Position numbers and translations under genes: made by a program
Part shown: positions 8,334-17,498 of the stretch, one piece after another
How the letters are laid out: every line of letters begins with the position of its first letter
Position numbering within the stretch: the first letter of the stretch is position 1
From: Paulinella micropora
Taxonomy: Eukaryota; Cercozoa; Imbricatea; Euglyphida
DNA length: 36,985 bases
Direction of reading: 5' to 3'
NCBI GenBank assembly: GCA_009731375.1
Contig: BJOX01000088.1
Span: forward strand, 946,769 to 983,753
Notes under the pieces: generated by a model
Told to the model about the DNA's origin: nothing
Database searches by the model: none
What the model saw: only the letters and a program-made list of their open reading frames with translations

Positions 8334-11300
8334 ATGGCTCAATATAAATCATTACTCGGCCTTAATGAGCTGGCCGTTGATAGTCTAGACATACTTAACC
8401 TTGATTTAACGAACACTAATATTACAGGCTTAAACACGGATAGAGTGCCAGAAGATGCTGACCCTGTAAATCTTTATTACACTGACGGCCGATTTGACAC
8501 AAGATTATCTACCAAATCAACAACAGACATAAAAGAAGGAAAAAATTTATACTACACAGAGCAACGAGTAAGGGACAACGACGAAGTCAAAGCCTCAACT
8601 CAACACCGCTCGAATACAAGTAATCCGCACCAAACCAGTCTATGCAATCTCATAGACACAAACATATCACCAGTTGTTGGTCAATACTTAACATATAATG
8701 ATGTAGATGGTAAATGGAGAAATACAACCATTGATTGATACACTCACAGATGTCGTCATAACCGCTCCGATAGCCACTAATAGTTATCTCACATATAACT
8801 CAATAAACTGGGTAAATAAAACATTTCCGATAAATGTTGATGAATTCGGCAATATTAGTATGGGCGGTAATTTGAATATAACGGGAGTTAATTTACTAAA
8901 TACAAAAGATGTTGATACTTGGATATCAGAGCATGAAGACAATAATGATAAAGTGTCAGCAGACGGCCCAATTAATACACACAGCGATGTTTTAATTACA
9001 GGCACACCCGCCAATAACCAACTACTCATTTATAGCACAGGGCAATGGAGAAACACAAACTCACCTTTTCTTAGATTGGATGGTCTCGCTATGATGTTTG
9101 GAGATTTAAATATGGGAGGATTTAACATAACAAATGTCGGTAATGTTGATGGTATTGATGTTTCTGCTCTTGATAGTGCTGTGGTTAAACTAACAGGAGA
9201 CCAAACCATAACAGGGAATAAAATATTTACTACTTATTTGGGTATAAACGGTTCAAATCAATTAAATACAGGTAAGTTATTCTTCAACTATAATAATAAT
9301 ACGGGTTCTATTTATTCGTCGGAGGTAGGTGGAGCAACGGGCTATCCACTATCTATTGTTGGTTCGTCCATAACCCTCGCTCCTACCACGGGGAGTGGAA
9401 TAACATTGACGGGCAATGTTTTAAATTTTAACAGCACAACAGCAATCAGCGGACTTCCAGCACCATTCTATGACGGCGATGCTTCAACAAAAGCATATAC
9501 CGATGCGAAATTAGCAAAGGACGGCACAACGGCTATGACGGGCAGTTTGAATATGGGCGGTTTTGCGATTACGAATGTAGGCAATGTTGATGGTGTTGAT
9601 GTTTCTACTCTTGACACTTCGGTGGTTAAACTAACCGGAGACCAAACCATAGCAGGAAATAAAAAATTTACATCAACTTTAGAAGTAAGTGGTTCATCCA
9701 ATCCTACTACTTTTGACGGCACCGGTATAGCCTTTGATACATAAATAGGAATGATTGCAGCACAAAAAACAGCAACAGCGACTTGGTATCCGATACAAAT
9801 AACTGGTTCGTATGTAGAGTTATATTCGGGTAATACATTAATTATAACCGCAACTGGCACTACACTCAATTTGAATAACAACAAAATAACAAACTTAGCC
9901 ACACCATCAGCAACAACGGACGGAGCAAACAAAAGTTATGTGGATACATTAGACGGGCAAAATGTGAAACTAACAGGAAACCAAACCATAGCAGGAATTA
10001 AGACATAAAGCAGTGGTGTTGAAATTACTGGAAATTCAATCAATTCAACAACAAAGGGCACATTCATCGTTTTCAATTCTACAAGTAATATTGGTTCTAT
10101 TGCTAGTTTGGATATGAAAACTGCAACATATTACAACTTTGAAATTTCTGCGAAAAAAATAAGTTTTATTATTGACGGGACGATTGTTTCGTGGTTTAAT
10201 GCTACTGGCTTAGATTGTAATAGTAGTCGGATTGTTAATCTAGGAGCACCACAAAATGCGAATGAAGCGGTAAATAGGAAATATCTGGATGATAATTGTG
10301 TGAAACTAACAACAGACCAAACCATAACAGGAAGTAAAACATTTAATGGGGCGAGCACTGCGATAAAATATCTAACTCTAACACAAACGGCTGATTTTAA
10401 TAATCAAACTATCATTAATGGCGGAAATATAACATATAAAGGGGCGAAGATATTAAACCAAAATGGAGGAGATATATTCTTTTCACAGACATCAGGAGAT
10501 TATCAATATTTCTTATTTACTCTAAATACTGCTACAAGCGGAACCGCGAACCAACGAGGTTATGTATTTACGAATGTAGCATTTGATGCAAAAGGGGCGG
10601 GACTTTATATTTCAAAACTTTTGGATAATAAAAGTGCTTCATCTAACATTGTCCGTTTTAACAATGCTGGCGGTATGCGGTTTTATGGTGCTTTGGATAT
10701 GAACTCAAACAACATAACAAGTGCTGGAACAATAACGGGAACTACATTAACGGCAACTGCTGGCATGACTACAACAACTTTAACGGCGAGCGGATTATCA
10801 ACAGCAGATGGCGGTTGCAAGTTATCTATTTAAAATAAAGTATATGGAGGAAATGGACAGGGTATATTTCTGTGGGATACAGACAACGCAGGATGGGGGA
10901 TTCATATGGCTCAACCAGGGGCAGGTAAAAGTCTATCTGGAGGGTCTGCGGTTGCAGGCAACGATATTTCAGGCTTTGCTGTAAGATTTAGGTCTGGTTT
11001 TGCTTCGTCGGATGGTTTTGTGTGGGAAAATTCTAATGAGCAATTGTTAATGTCATTAAATGGGGCACACGGGACTTTATGGACGAAAGGATTAATAACG
11101 GCTAGTGCGGGTATATCAACAACAACATTAACAACAAGCGACAATATAGTAGTAGGTGCTGGAAAAAGTGTTTTCATAGAGGATATACAAACACAAACAA
11201 CAAATTAGTTTTGTGGGATGGTGGAACAGGCTCCACGACTGCTTTTAATGAATTTGGTATTAAACTAGACACAATGATGTACAATGTTAATGCTACAACT

Positions 11301-12239
11301 GATAATCACATATTTTACTATGGTGCCACAAATGAGTTATTCAGAATTGGTAATGCTGGAATTACTGCTTCAAAGGCAATAACGGCAAATGCTGGGATAT
11401 TTGTTGTTAATAGCACGGCAGATATAAGAGGAGAAGCAAGAAGTGGGTCTCATGCTACACCAGTCGGGTTATATGTCACAGCCAATCTTGGAGCATCTTC
11501 TGCTGGTGTTGAATTCAGACACAGCAACGGGACACAGGGAGTTGGTTTTGGTTATAATTCAATATATGCTACGGGAAGCAATACCAATCAAGATTTAAAT
11601 TTTTATGCGAGGGGGACTGGAGTAATCTATGCTCAGAGTGATACAAGCATGACGACAGCATCCAGCGGATTTTTAACATTAAGAAAAAGACCATCAAATA
11701 CGACCAACCCACAAATATTTATGAAAGCAGGAGATTCTTCAAATTATGCAGTAGTAATGAATACAGGTGGTTTATTACATGCTTGGACGACTTCACTATC
11801 AAACGGTGAGAATAATACAGGATATGTTTATTTGACTGCGGGAGCAAATACATGGTCTTCTGGTTCAGACAGGAGATTAAAATCAGATATTAAAACACTA
11901 GACTGTGAGGGATGTTGTGAGAAATTAATGAAAATTAATTGTTGCTCATATTATTGGAAATCAGACGAGAAAAAAGAAAAAAAGAGCCACGGATTTATCG
12001 CCGACGAGGTTAAAAAAATATTTCCAGAATTTGTATCTGAAAGTGGAATGAAGGCAGACGACGGAAAAAGCATCCTTGAAGGAGTATCATATATGGAATT
12101 TATACCAATACTGGTTAGTGCTTTTCAACACATGGCGGAAAAGGTAGTTAATTTAGAAAAAGAAAACAAACTTTTACTTAATATATTACAAGACCAAGCG
12201 AACCAATTAGCAGAAATCTGTAATAACAATGCCACCTAG
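8334..12239 (+). pseudogene. Phage-like fibre protein with C-terminal S74 chaperone, broken
   Basis: A single gene of about 1,300 codons is recognisable. The N-terminus has tail-fibre motifs such as NLYYTDGRFDTRL and DIKEGKNLYYTEQRVRDN, and an NPHQT segment. The middle has at least four related repeats built on NMGG-x-ITNVGNVDG and VKLTGDQTITGNKIF. The end is an intramolecular chaperone domain of the S74/endosialidase type. Breaks: a frameshift near 8730-8737, where ATTG occurs twice in tandem; in-frame TAA codons at 9742, 10006 and 10831; and a second frameshift near 11180-11205. Codons across each TAA stay open and keep the repeat pattern. The family trimerises into receptor-binding fibres, so this is the likely attachment protein. 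The gene overlaps the next start by 11 bases. Confidence 0.8.
11865..12239 (+). other. Peptidase S74 intramolecular chaperone domain of the fibre
   Basis: The sequence SDRRLKSDIKTL opens the domain. In the S74 family a Ser and a Lys five residues later form the self-cleavage dyad; here they are the first S (codon at 11865) and the K of RLK (codon at 11880). The following KKSHGFIADEVKKIFPEFV block, the SYMEFIPILVSAFQHM helix and a C-terminal coiled coil are typical. It lies at the protein end, as in phage and giant-virus fibres. It contains four cysteines near the cleavage site (CEGCC, then CC), which is unusual. Confidence 0.85.
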
Positions 12240-12576
12240 ATTACACCCTCCACCTCCACTCATTGATATGGCAGATGGAGAACTAACACCAGAGTTGAAA
12301 AATCGTGTTTTGGATATTTCGTTGAAGAATGAAGAAAAAAAAGTAGAGCACGAATTGGAAGACAACTGGAATTGTTGTTGTATAAAAAACAGGCCAACTG
12401 ACAGCCGACTTATTAAGTATCTGTTTCAAATGGGTATCATTATCGCCATTATAACCCTTTGTATCGTGAGGTTATCTGAAAAGAACTTACCGTGCGAGAC
12501 AGCCAACACTTATGTCGGTATTTTGACCTTACTTATCGGTATCTGCCTTCCTAGCCCATCTAGTTCAAAGAAATGA
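12229..12576 (+). CDS. Small two-TM membrane protein
   Basis: 115 residues. A Pro-rich N-terminus, a charged helix, an NCCCIKN cysteine cluster (about residues 48-53), then a hydrophobic segment LIKYLFQMGIIIAIITLCIV (61-80) and a second one (about 94-107), ending in a Ser/Lys tail. It is probably a membrane protein of the virion or the infected cell; no family recognised. Its ATG lies within the last codons of the fibre gene (11-base overlap), suggesting co-expression. Its 3' end overlaps the convergent secreted protein gene by 12 bases. Confidence 0.65.
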   Translation: MPPRLHPPPPLIDMADGELTPELKNRVLDISLKNEEKKVEHELEDNWNCCCIKNRPTDSRLIKYLFQMGIIIAIITLCIVRLSEKNLPCETANTYVGILTLLIGICLPSPSSSKK

Positions 12577-12828
12577 ACATTCATATAGTTGAGTTTTATA
12601 CCAAGAAGCATCACCAGCACAGATTAGCGGAATGGCTTCATCAAAACTAACACACCAATCACTAAAATGTTTATACACACATTTAAATTTTGTTTCTATT
12701 CCTTTTTGAATACGCCACACACAACTTTCATTTTTTTTAACACTGACCCGTGAATAGAAATCGCAGGCAGTCCGAGCAGAAATATTAATTAATAAAAAAT
12801 TTATTAAGATTAGTATAGAGGGCAACAT
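12565..12828 (-). CDS. Secreted small Cys-rich protein
   Basis: 87 residues on the strand opposite to its neighbours. The first 21 residues (MLPSILILINFLLINISAR) form a clear signal peptide. The mature part of about 66 residues has six cysteines, aromatic residues and one N-glycosylation sequon (NES), as in small disulfide-bonded extracellular proteins. No family recognised. The start codon is part of the palindromic repeat at 12826-12851 that it shares with the left-end gene, which suggests co-regulation with that gene instead of the structural block. The reading frame is intact. It could be a secreted host-interaction protein, but that is speculation. Confidence 0.6.
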   Translation of the reverse strand: MLPSILILINFLLINISARTACDFYSRVSVKKNESCVWRIQKGIETKFKCVYKHFSDWCVSFDEAIPLICAGDASWYKTQLYECSFL

Positions 12829-12851
12829 TGCAAAGCTACGTTTGCAAAACG
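12826..12851 (-). repeat. Palindromic 26-base repeat, copy 2, in a divergent promoter
   Basis: Identical to 5655-5680, in inverse orientation. It covers the ATG of the minus-strand gene at 12828 and ends 2 bases before the ATG of the plus-strand gene at 12854, so the whole divergent promoter between these genes is this repeat. Confidence 0.85.
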
Positions 12852-12853
12852 GT

Positions 12854-13225
12854 ATGGCGGACTATAAATTCCAAAAGATTATTTTTCTAAGTAATGATTT
12901 TCCAGGAGGGGTTAATGGTAGCCAGACATTTGACAAAACCATTAAATTGAACTTTACCCCGACTAGAATGAATGTTAAGTTTATCCACTATATGAATGAT
13001 GTGACGGAGACGAAAACAAAAATCCTTTATATGGACCGCATTGGGATTATTGGCACATTCGCTGATAGCAACACTGCGAACATTTCCAATCTTAGCTACA
13101 ACTTAGGTATTATTAATTGGACCGATGGACAATACAGTTTTAGAGTGCTTAAAACAGACAATGGCAGTATTGAAACTGACCAACTAGCTGGAAGAATTGT
13201 TATTTGTTTAGAATTTCTAGCCTGA
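12854..13225 (+). CDS. Small beta-rich protein, possible minor virion component
   Basis: 123 residues from the ATG at 12854; a TTG at 12842 is in frame but less likely. Alternating hydrophobic and polar residues predict a beta-sandwich. No motif is recognised. Intact. It lies between the fibre/membrane block and the packaging ATPase, so a structural role is plausible by position only. Confidence 0.6.
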   Translation: MADYKFQKIIFLSNDFPGGVNGSQTFDKTIKLNFTPTRMNVKFIHYMNDVTETKTKILYMDRIGIIGTFADSNTANISNLSYNLGIINWTDGQYSFRVLKTDNGSIETDQLAGRIVICLEFLA

Positions 13226-13240
13226 TAAAAATATATAGCG

Positions 13241-14088
13241 ATGGAAAAAATCAATAATGTAAAGGTGAAACCAGTCAAGCAAAACGGAGATGGAGACAAG
13301 TTGGCAAAGGATATAAGTTATTTGATGAACCGTATGCCAATATTTTTCTTCTCGCTCGCAAGAAGAGTGGTAAGACGACCGCACTGTTCGAAATCCTGAA
13401 ACGAACGACTGACAGAAAAACAAGGATTGTTATTATAGCCAGCACGATACACAAAGACCACATTTACAAAGAAATGGTTAAGCACTTCAAGAAAAAGGGG
13501 AACCCGATGGCGATATACACATATTTGAAAACGGACGGATACAGTGTGATTGATTACGAGTTAGACAAGCTGAATAAACCTGACGAAGAGCAAGAAGAAG
13601 GCGAGGTTGTGCGGGACGAGAAAGAAGAACCGAAGCCGAAGTTTCTTTATTTTGGTAAAGAGGAAAAGAAGAAGCAGGAGGGAGAAGAGAAGCCACAGAG
13701 ACAGTCTAAGTATAAACTCCCGAAGTCGTGTTTGTTCTTGATGACCTCGGCTCAGGTTAAGTATAAACTCCCGAAGTCGTGTTTAAGGGATAAGTCCGTG
13801 AGCGACCTGTTGAAAAAAAATAGACACTACAAGTCAAAGGTGATTATGAGCTCGCAGTACCTAAACGATCTAAAACCTGAGGCGATTAAACAGCTGGACT
13901 ACCTTCTTATTTTTCCTGGACAGTCTCAGGATAAAATTGAGCTTGTGTATAAACATTTGGACCTTGGCTACGACCTTGAATACTTCATTCAAAAATATCA
14001 CGAGGCGACGAAAGAGAGGTTTAACTTTTTGTATGTTGATGCAGTATCTGATGAATTACGAAAGAACTTCAATATTCGTTTAAAGTAA
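13241..14088 (+). pseudogene. A32/FtsK-HerA-type DNA packaging ATPase, broken
   Basis: The ATPase that pumps DNA into the capsid. Walker A is clear in IFLLARKKSGKTTALFEIL (Lys codon at 13372). A hydrophobic-DD Walker B sequence is readable at about 13731-13755, but in a different frame. The sensor region KVIMSSQYLNDLKP and a helical C-terminus are in the main frame (13474-14088). Breaks: the ATG at 13241 (10 bases after ATATATAG) is in another frame from the Walker A segment, with the shift around 13270-13310; a second shift lies near 13711; and a 27-base direct duplication (13707-13733 and 13758-13784) disrupts the Walker B area. As written, the protein cannot hydrolyse ATP normally. Confidence 0.8.
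13707..13784 (+). repeat. 27-base direct repeat inside the ATPase gene
   Basis: The 27 bases at 13707-13733 recur exactly at 13758-13784, a spacing of 51 bases. In the main frame this gives the peptide KYKLPKSCL twice. The second copy separates the Walker B-like segment from the downstream conserved region, so it looks like a small insertion and not a functional repeat. Confidence 0.9.
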
Positions 14089-14115
14089 TTTTATTATTAT
14101 TTATTTTTTTAGAAC

Positions 14116-14180
14116 TATATATAGGAACCTTTTTTGAAAAAAAGCTTCACCAAAAAAGTCGGGTCGTAGGGTGTCCCTAC
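14116..14180 (+). promoter_or_regulatory. TATA box and start-abutting hairpin of the core-like peptide gene
   Basis: CTATATATAGGAAC at about 14115-14128, a TTTTTTGA stretch, then GTAGGG-tgt-CCCTAC (14166-14180), whose last base touches the ATG at 14181. The same order (ATATAGGAAC, TTTTTTGA, GTCGTAGG hairpin, ATG) precedes the gene at 19142. Confidence 0.5.
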
Positions 14181-14465
14181 ATGCCAACATCACCAGTGAT
14201 TATTTCACAACCATCGGGATACAATATCAGCTACAATCCTTCAATGCCACAAGCAGGAGGGAAAAGAAAATCAAAAAAGAAACAAACAGGAGGCAAAGTT
14301 AATTGGGCGAAGGTCGGAAAAGCGATAGTGGATGCTAATAGGTTTATCAAGAAGAACCAATTGATTTCAAGGGGTGCTACTTTTCTTAGCGATGTCGGAG
14401 TTCCTTATGCGGACCGTGTAGCGAAGGCCGCGATGAAGCAAGGATACGGCAAGCAACGAGGATGA
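14181..14465 (+). CDS. Small basic Gly/Lys-rich protein, virion-core-like
   Basis: 94 residues. Ser/Pro-rich N-terminus, a GGKRKSKKKQTGGK basic patch, a helix (WAKVGKAIVDANRFIKK), and a C-terminal AAMKQGYGKQRG tail. The composition resembles the adenovirus-like core/pVI/pX class of small DNA-binding or membrane-active virion peptides that Polintons often carry. There is no diagnostic motif, so this assignment is by composition and location between the ATPase and protease genes. Intact, and followed by a GTAGGGG hairpin. Confidence 0.55.
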   Translation: MPTSPVIISQPSGYNISYNPSMPQAGGKRKSKKKQTGGKVNWAKVGKAIVDANRFIKKNQLISRGATFLSDVGVPYADRVAKAAMKQGYGKQRG

Positions 14466-14479
14466 GCCGTCAAGTTTCG

Positions 14480-14497
14480 GTAGGGGTAAACCCCTAC
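14480..14497 (+). terminator. GTAGGGG/CCCCTAC hairpin after the core-like peptide gene
   Basis: 7-base perfect stem with a TAAA loop, 14 bases after the TGA, followed by AACCCC as in the other copies. Confidence 0.55.
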
Positions 14498-14556
14498 AAC
14501 CCCACAGGCGGATTCAAATGTAAATTATGTTATTATTTTTTTCTCTAACATATACG

Positions 14557-15826
14557 ATGGTTGTAAAAAAACTGCGGAAGAAACTTAAACAACGACCGCC
14601 GAGGATATACAGAACCAAAGATGGCCGACCATATATCAAAGTGAAAGGCAAACGAGCATATCTCAACTTTGGCGAGAAAACGAACGACCTTTCAACACTT
14701 CAAATCGTTAAACTGTTTCTGAAATATATGAACAAGCCCAAACGGCGGGGTCGTACAAAGAGCGAATAGTTAAGTCCGAATTCAATCGCCTTGAACACGA
14801 GAACCGCAACCAGATACAAAACAACCTGCTGAAAAAATATGAACTAATACACGAGCAGGAGGAAAAGGAAAAGAAGTAAAGAGAACAGGCAGAAGATGAG
14901 AAGAAAAGAATGGAGAGGAAGGAGAATGCGGAAATGAAGGAAAGACAAGAAGAATTAATAAGGGAGGCGAACAGAGAGCAAAACCTTATAGAGGATGTAA
15001 AATTTGAACAAGATAGAAAAAATAATTTAATGCTATTACCACCACCACAGTTCAACCCTCAATATATCACACAACCGCCACCACAAGCACCACCCCAAGC
15101 ACCACAACTAGGACCACCACAAGCACCACAACTAGGACCACAACTAGGACCACCACAAGCACCACCCCAAGCACCACAACTAGGACCACCACAAGCACCA
15201 CAAGCACCAGAAGAAAAACAGATGCCATTGAAAACAAAAGAAGAGAAAAAGGCTGAAAAAGAATTAAAAGAAAAATACATTGAATTAATGAAGAAAGCGG
15301 GCTTTACAACTAAATTTATTAAAAGCTTGAGCAAAGAGAATTTGACAAACTTGGTAAAGGAATAGAGAAAGCGATAGCCGATGCCCAATCAGCAGATGAG
15401 CAAAAACAATATAAAAAAGAATTAGAACAAGAAAAAAAACGAGCGGAGGCTAAAGCGAAACACTTTGAAATTAAAGATAAAATATCATACATATCCGCAG
15501 GTTTAAGAAATGATTACAAGTATCCAAAATTGGATATACCCAAAACTTTGGGCCCTGCTTTGGAAAAAGAAATGAAAGCTCGGGGCAAACCACCACCAAA
15601 AAAAGTTAAAGGAAAACACGCGACTGCGGGTATGGCACAAGTTATAGTAGATGAAGGTATTGATTTAGGAATAGACCAGAATGAAATGAGAAAGAAACTC
15701 GCTGATTATTTGCGAATAAACTAAGCTGGTGCTGGACCAAGAACGATTGAGGAATTAATCCACAAACTTTTTACAATAGCAACAATTAAGAAATATTTAA
15801 AGAAGGGCAAATACAGAAAAAAATGA
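14557..15826 (+). pseudogene. Coiled-coil and Pro/Gln-repeat protein, broken
   Basis: Four open pieces read as one gene of about 420 codons. A very basic N-terminus (MVVKKLRKKLKQRPPRIYR) is followed by a long Glu/Lys coiled coil, a QAPQLGPPQAP repeat region (about 15070-15210), a second coiled coil and a C-terminal helical domain. Breaks: a frameshift near 14741-14765, TAA at 14877, a frameshift near 15345-15362, and TAA at 15722. After the last TAA the frame runs to a TGA at 15824-15826 that overlaps the ATG of the protease gene, a typical 4-base ATGA overlap that supports this as the true end. Function unknown; a core or scaffold protein is plausible by position. The first 70 codons could instead be a separate small gene. 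Confidence 0.5.
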
Positions 15827-16566
15827 AGAAGAAGGATTATGTAAATAACTTAGTAACCGAAATGAGAAGTGACCCAAATATAAAAAATCAAGTTTCAAAT
15901 AATCTCGGTATTCAACCAACCGAGGAAGTTCCACAGCCCACCCCCGATGTAGAGGAAGTTCAACCGCCAGCCCCAGAAACCGCACCCGATACCACCACCG
16001 ACACCACCACCGAACCCACGCCCGACACCACCACCGACACAATTCAACCACAGCAAGAGGGGGAGGGAAGAGGATTAATGACGGATGAAATAGAAAACAT
16101 TATGAAATATGATTGGTATTTGGGGACGGTAGCCAGCGACGAAATAAACAAACTTAAACCAGAAAAAAGAAAGAATTATGGATTTATTATGAACTTGGAT
16201 AAGTCTAGTCAACCAGGCTCACATTGGATTGCTGTTTACTGCTCATTAGACGGCGATAGAAGTATAGAGATATATGACCCTCTCGCACTGTATAAGCCGA
16301 CTGAGCTATTTCTACACCAAATGAAACAACTTATGAACAAGAGTAAGCCGAGTACTTATCTGCTTATGAAGGTTAATCAAGTTAAAAACCAAAGCAACAC
16401 AACAGATACCTGCGGGTGGCATAGTATGAGGTTTTTGTTAGAGCGGGCGAAAGGTAATAGGTTCAAATTTAGTTCGGGTTTCAAAGACTTAAAAGAAGAA
16501 GAAGCGGAGGAGTTGAAAGCACAGAATGGGTATGGAGATGGTGAGGGATTTAATACATTTATCTAG
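15823..16566 (+). CDS. Adenain-like cysteine protease
   Basis: 247 residues, intact. The maturation protease that cleaves capsid and core precursors. The catalytic pattern fits the adenovirus-type C5/C48 fold: His134 in GSHWIAVYC, an acidic partner in IEIYDPL (Asp152 or Glu149), Gln190, and Cys197 in DTCGWHSMRFLL. The Gln-to-Cys spacing of 7 equals that of adenain as I recall it. Residues 1-85 form a non-catalytic extension with a Pro/Thr/Asp-rich linker (PDTTTDTTTEPTPDTTTD). The start overlaps the preceding gene by 4 bases. The 3' end has ATCTAGGTAATTA, which also occurs at the end of the next gene. Confidence 0.9.
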   Translation: MKKKDYVNNLVTEMRSDPNIKNQVSNNLGIQPTEEVPQPTPDVEEVQPPAPETAPDTTTDTTTEPTPDTTTDTIQPQQEGEGRGLMTDEIENIMKYDWYLGTVASDEINKLKPEKRKNYGFIMNLDKSSQPGSHWIAVYCSLDGDRSIEIYDPLALYKPTELFLHQMKQLMNKSKPSTYLLMKVNQVKNQSNTTDTCGWHSMRFLLERAKGNRFKFSSGFKDLKEEEAEELKAQNGYGDGEGFNTFI

Positions 16567-16625
16567 GTAATTAAAACAAAAATATATTTTTTCATTATAT
16601 ACGAACACCAAAAACCGGAGGTGCA
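16567..16625 (+). promoter_or_regulatory. Promoter of the penton-like gene
   Basis: An AT-rich spacer with ATTATATACGAACACCAAAA shortly before the ATG at 16626. The MCP promoter has the parallel ATATATTGGACAACCAAAAA, and the charged protein gene has ATATACAACCGAAAA, suggesting a shared late-type motif: TATATA, then ACAACCAAAA. Confidence 0.45.
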
Positions 16626-17439
16626 ATGGAATATAGAGGAGGCAGGAACTCTAACATTTACTATGTCAACAGCAAAAATAGGATAAACGGCACGGACAGT
16701 GATTTCACTCACTCCATTGATATGAAATCGCTAGACAACCCAACCCATTGTAAAATTTTACATATCTATGCCGAAATCGTATTACTCTGTGGCAAGTCCT
16801 TACAATACTTTTATTCTGAGTGAGAACGGTAATGAGGCTGTCATTACGATACCCGAGGGCAACTACACAATGAACAACTTAAAAAATAAGCTGGCCGAGG
16901 TGCTAACAGCAGGCAGCCCGAACGACTATACATACACAATAACAAGCAACAACACAAACACCGACCCCGAAGACGGTAAGCTATTATTCACCGTAGCGAA
17001 CAATCCTATTAACATTCAACCGCGGTTTGTATTTGACGACGAAACTCGCATCCACGAAATTATGGGGTTTGAGCGGTCTTCTACTTATTTCTTTGCTAAT
17101 AATACACTGAGGTCACCAAATGTCATAATCTTGACAGGTGAAAAAACATTGTATCTACAAAGCGACCTCGTTGGGGAAGGTGATAATCACGTGCTCCAAG
17201 AAATATACACAGCTAATGAAATCCCGTTCGGCTCTGTTATCTACGACGGCTCGGGTAGTGAATACGGCAAACGGTTATCTACTAGTTCAAGCAACGTGTA
17301 TCGGTTTTACTTGACTGACGAAAACGACCAACCAATTAACCTAAACGGTTTGGGTGTTGTAATGACATTTTTGATTTACCGCGAGACGAATTATTTTAAT
17401 TTATTTACATCATTTTTTAATCTACTCAAATCTAGGTAA
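16626..17439 (+). pseudogene. Penton-like minor capsid protein, one frameshift
   Basis: About 270 codons. The N-terminal piece (16626-16760 or so) contains IYYVNSKNRINGTDSDFTHS, a pattern found at the start of Polinton-type minor capsid proteins. The downstream piece (from about 16762) begins IPKSYYSV and continues as a single-jelly-roll protein with ITIPEGNYTMNNL and a beta-rich C-terminus. The two pieces are in different frames, with the break near 16755-16770. This family forms the pentameric vertices of the icosahedral capsid. It directly precedes the major capsid gene, the usual Polinton order. Confidence 0.75.
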
Positions 17440-17498
17440 TTAATTAATTTTTTTCTCATATTAAAATATATTGGACAACCAAAAACTGAAAAAACGAA
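17440..17498 (+). promoter_or_regulatory. Promoter of the major capsid gene
   Basis: AATTAATTAATT run, then ATATATTGGACAACCAAAAA ending about 14 bases before the ATG at 17499. Same architecture as before the penton-like gene. Confidence 0.45.

Noticed and set aside
13700-13790. CRISPR-like or regulatory repeat
   Set aside because: Only two copies of a 27-base repeat inside a coding region; a small duplication explains it. No CRISPR array is visible anywhere in the window.
15059-15388. Minus-strand Gly/Cys-rich frame opposite the QAPQLGPP repeat
   Set aside because: Shadow of the plus-strand repeat region, which fits the neighbouring coiled-coil frame.
8334-15826. Alternative genetic code with TAA/TAG as sense codons, to explain the in-frame stops
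   Set aside because: TAA and TAG are used as real terminators for the MCP, protease, surface, lipase and PolB genes, and long intact genes lack in-frame stops. Frameshifts occur in the same genes, so decay or sequence error explains them better.
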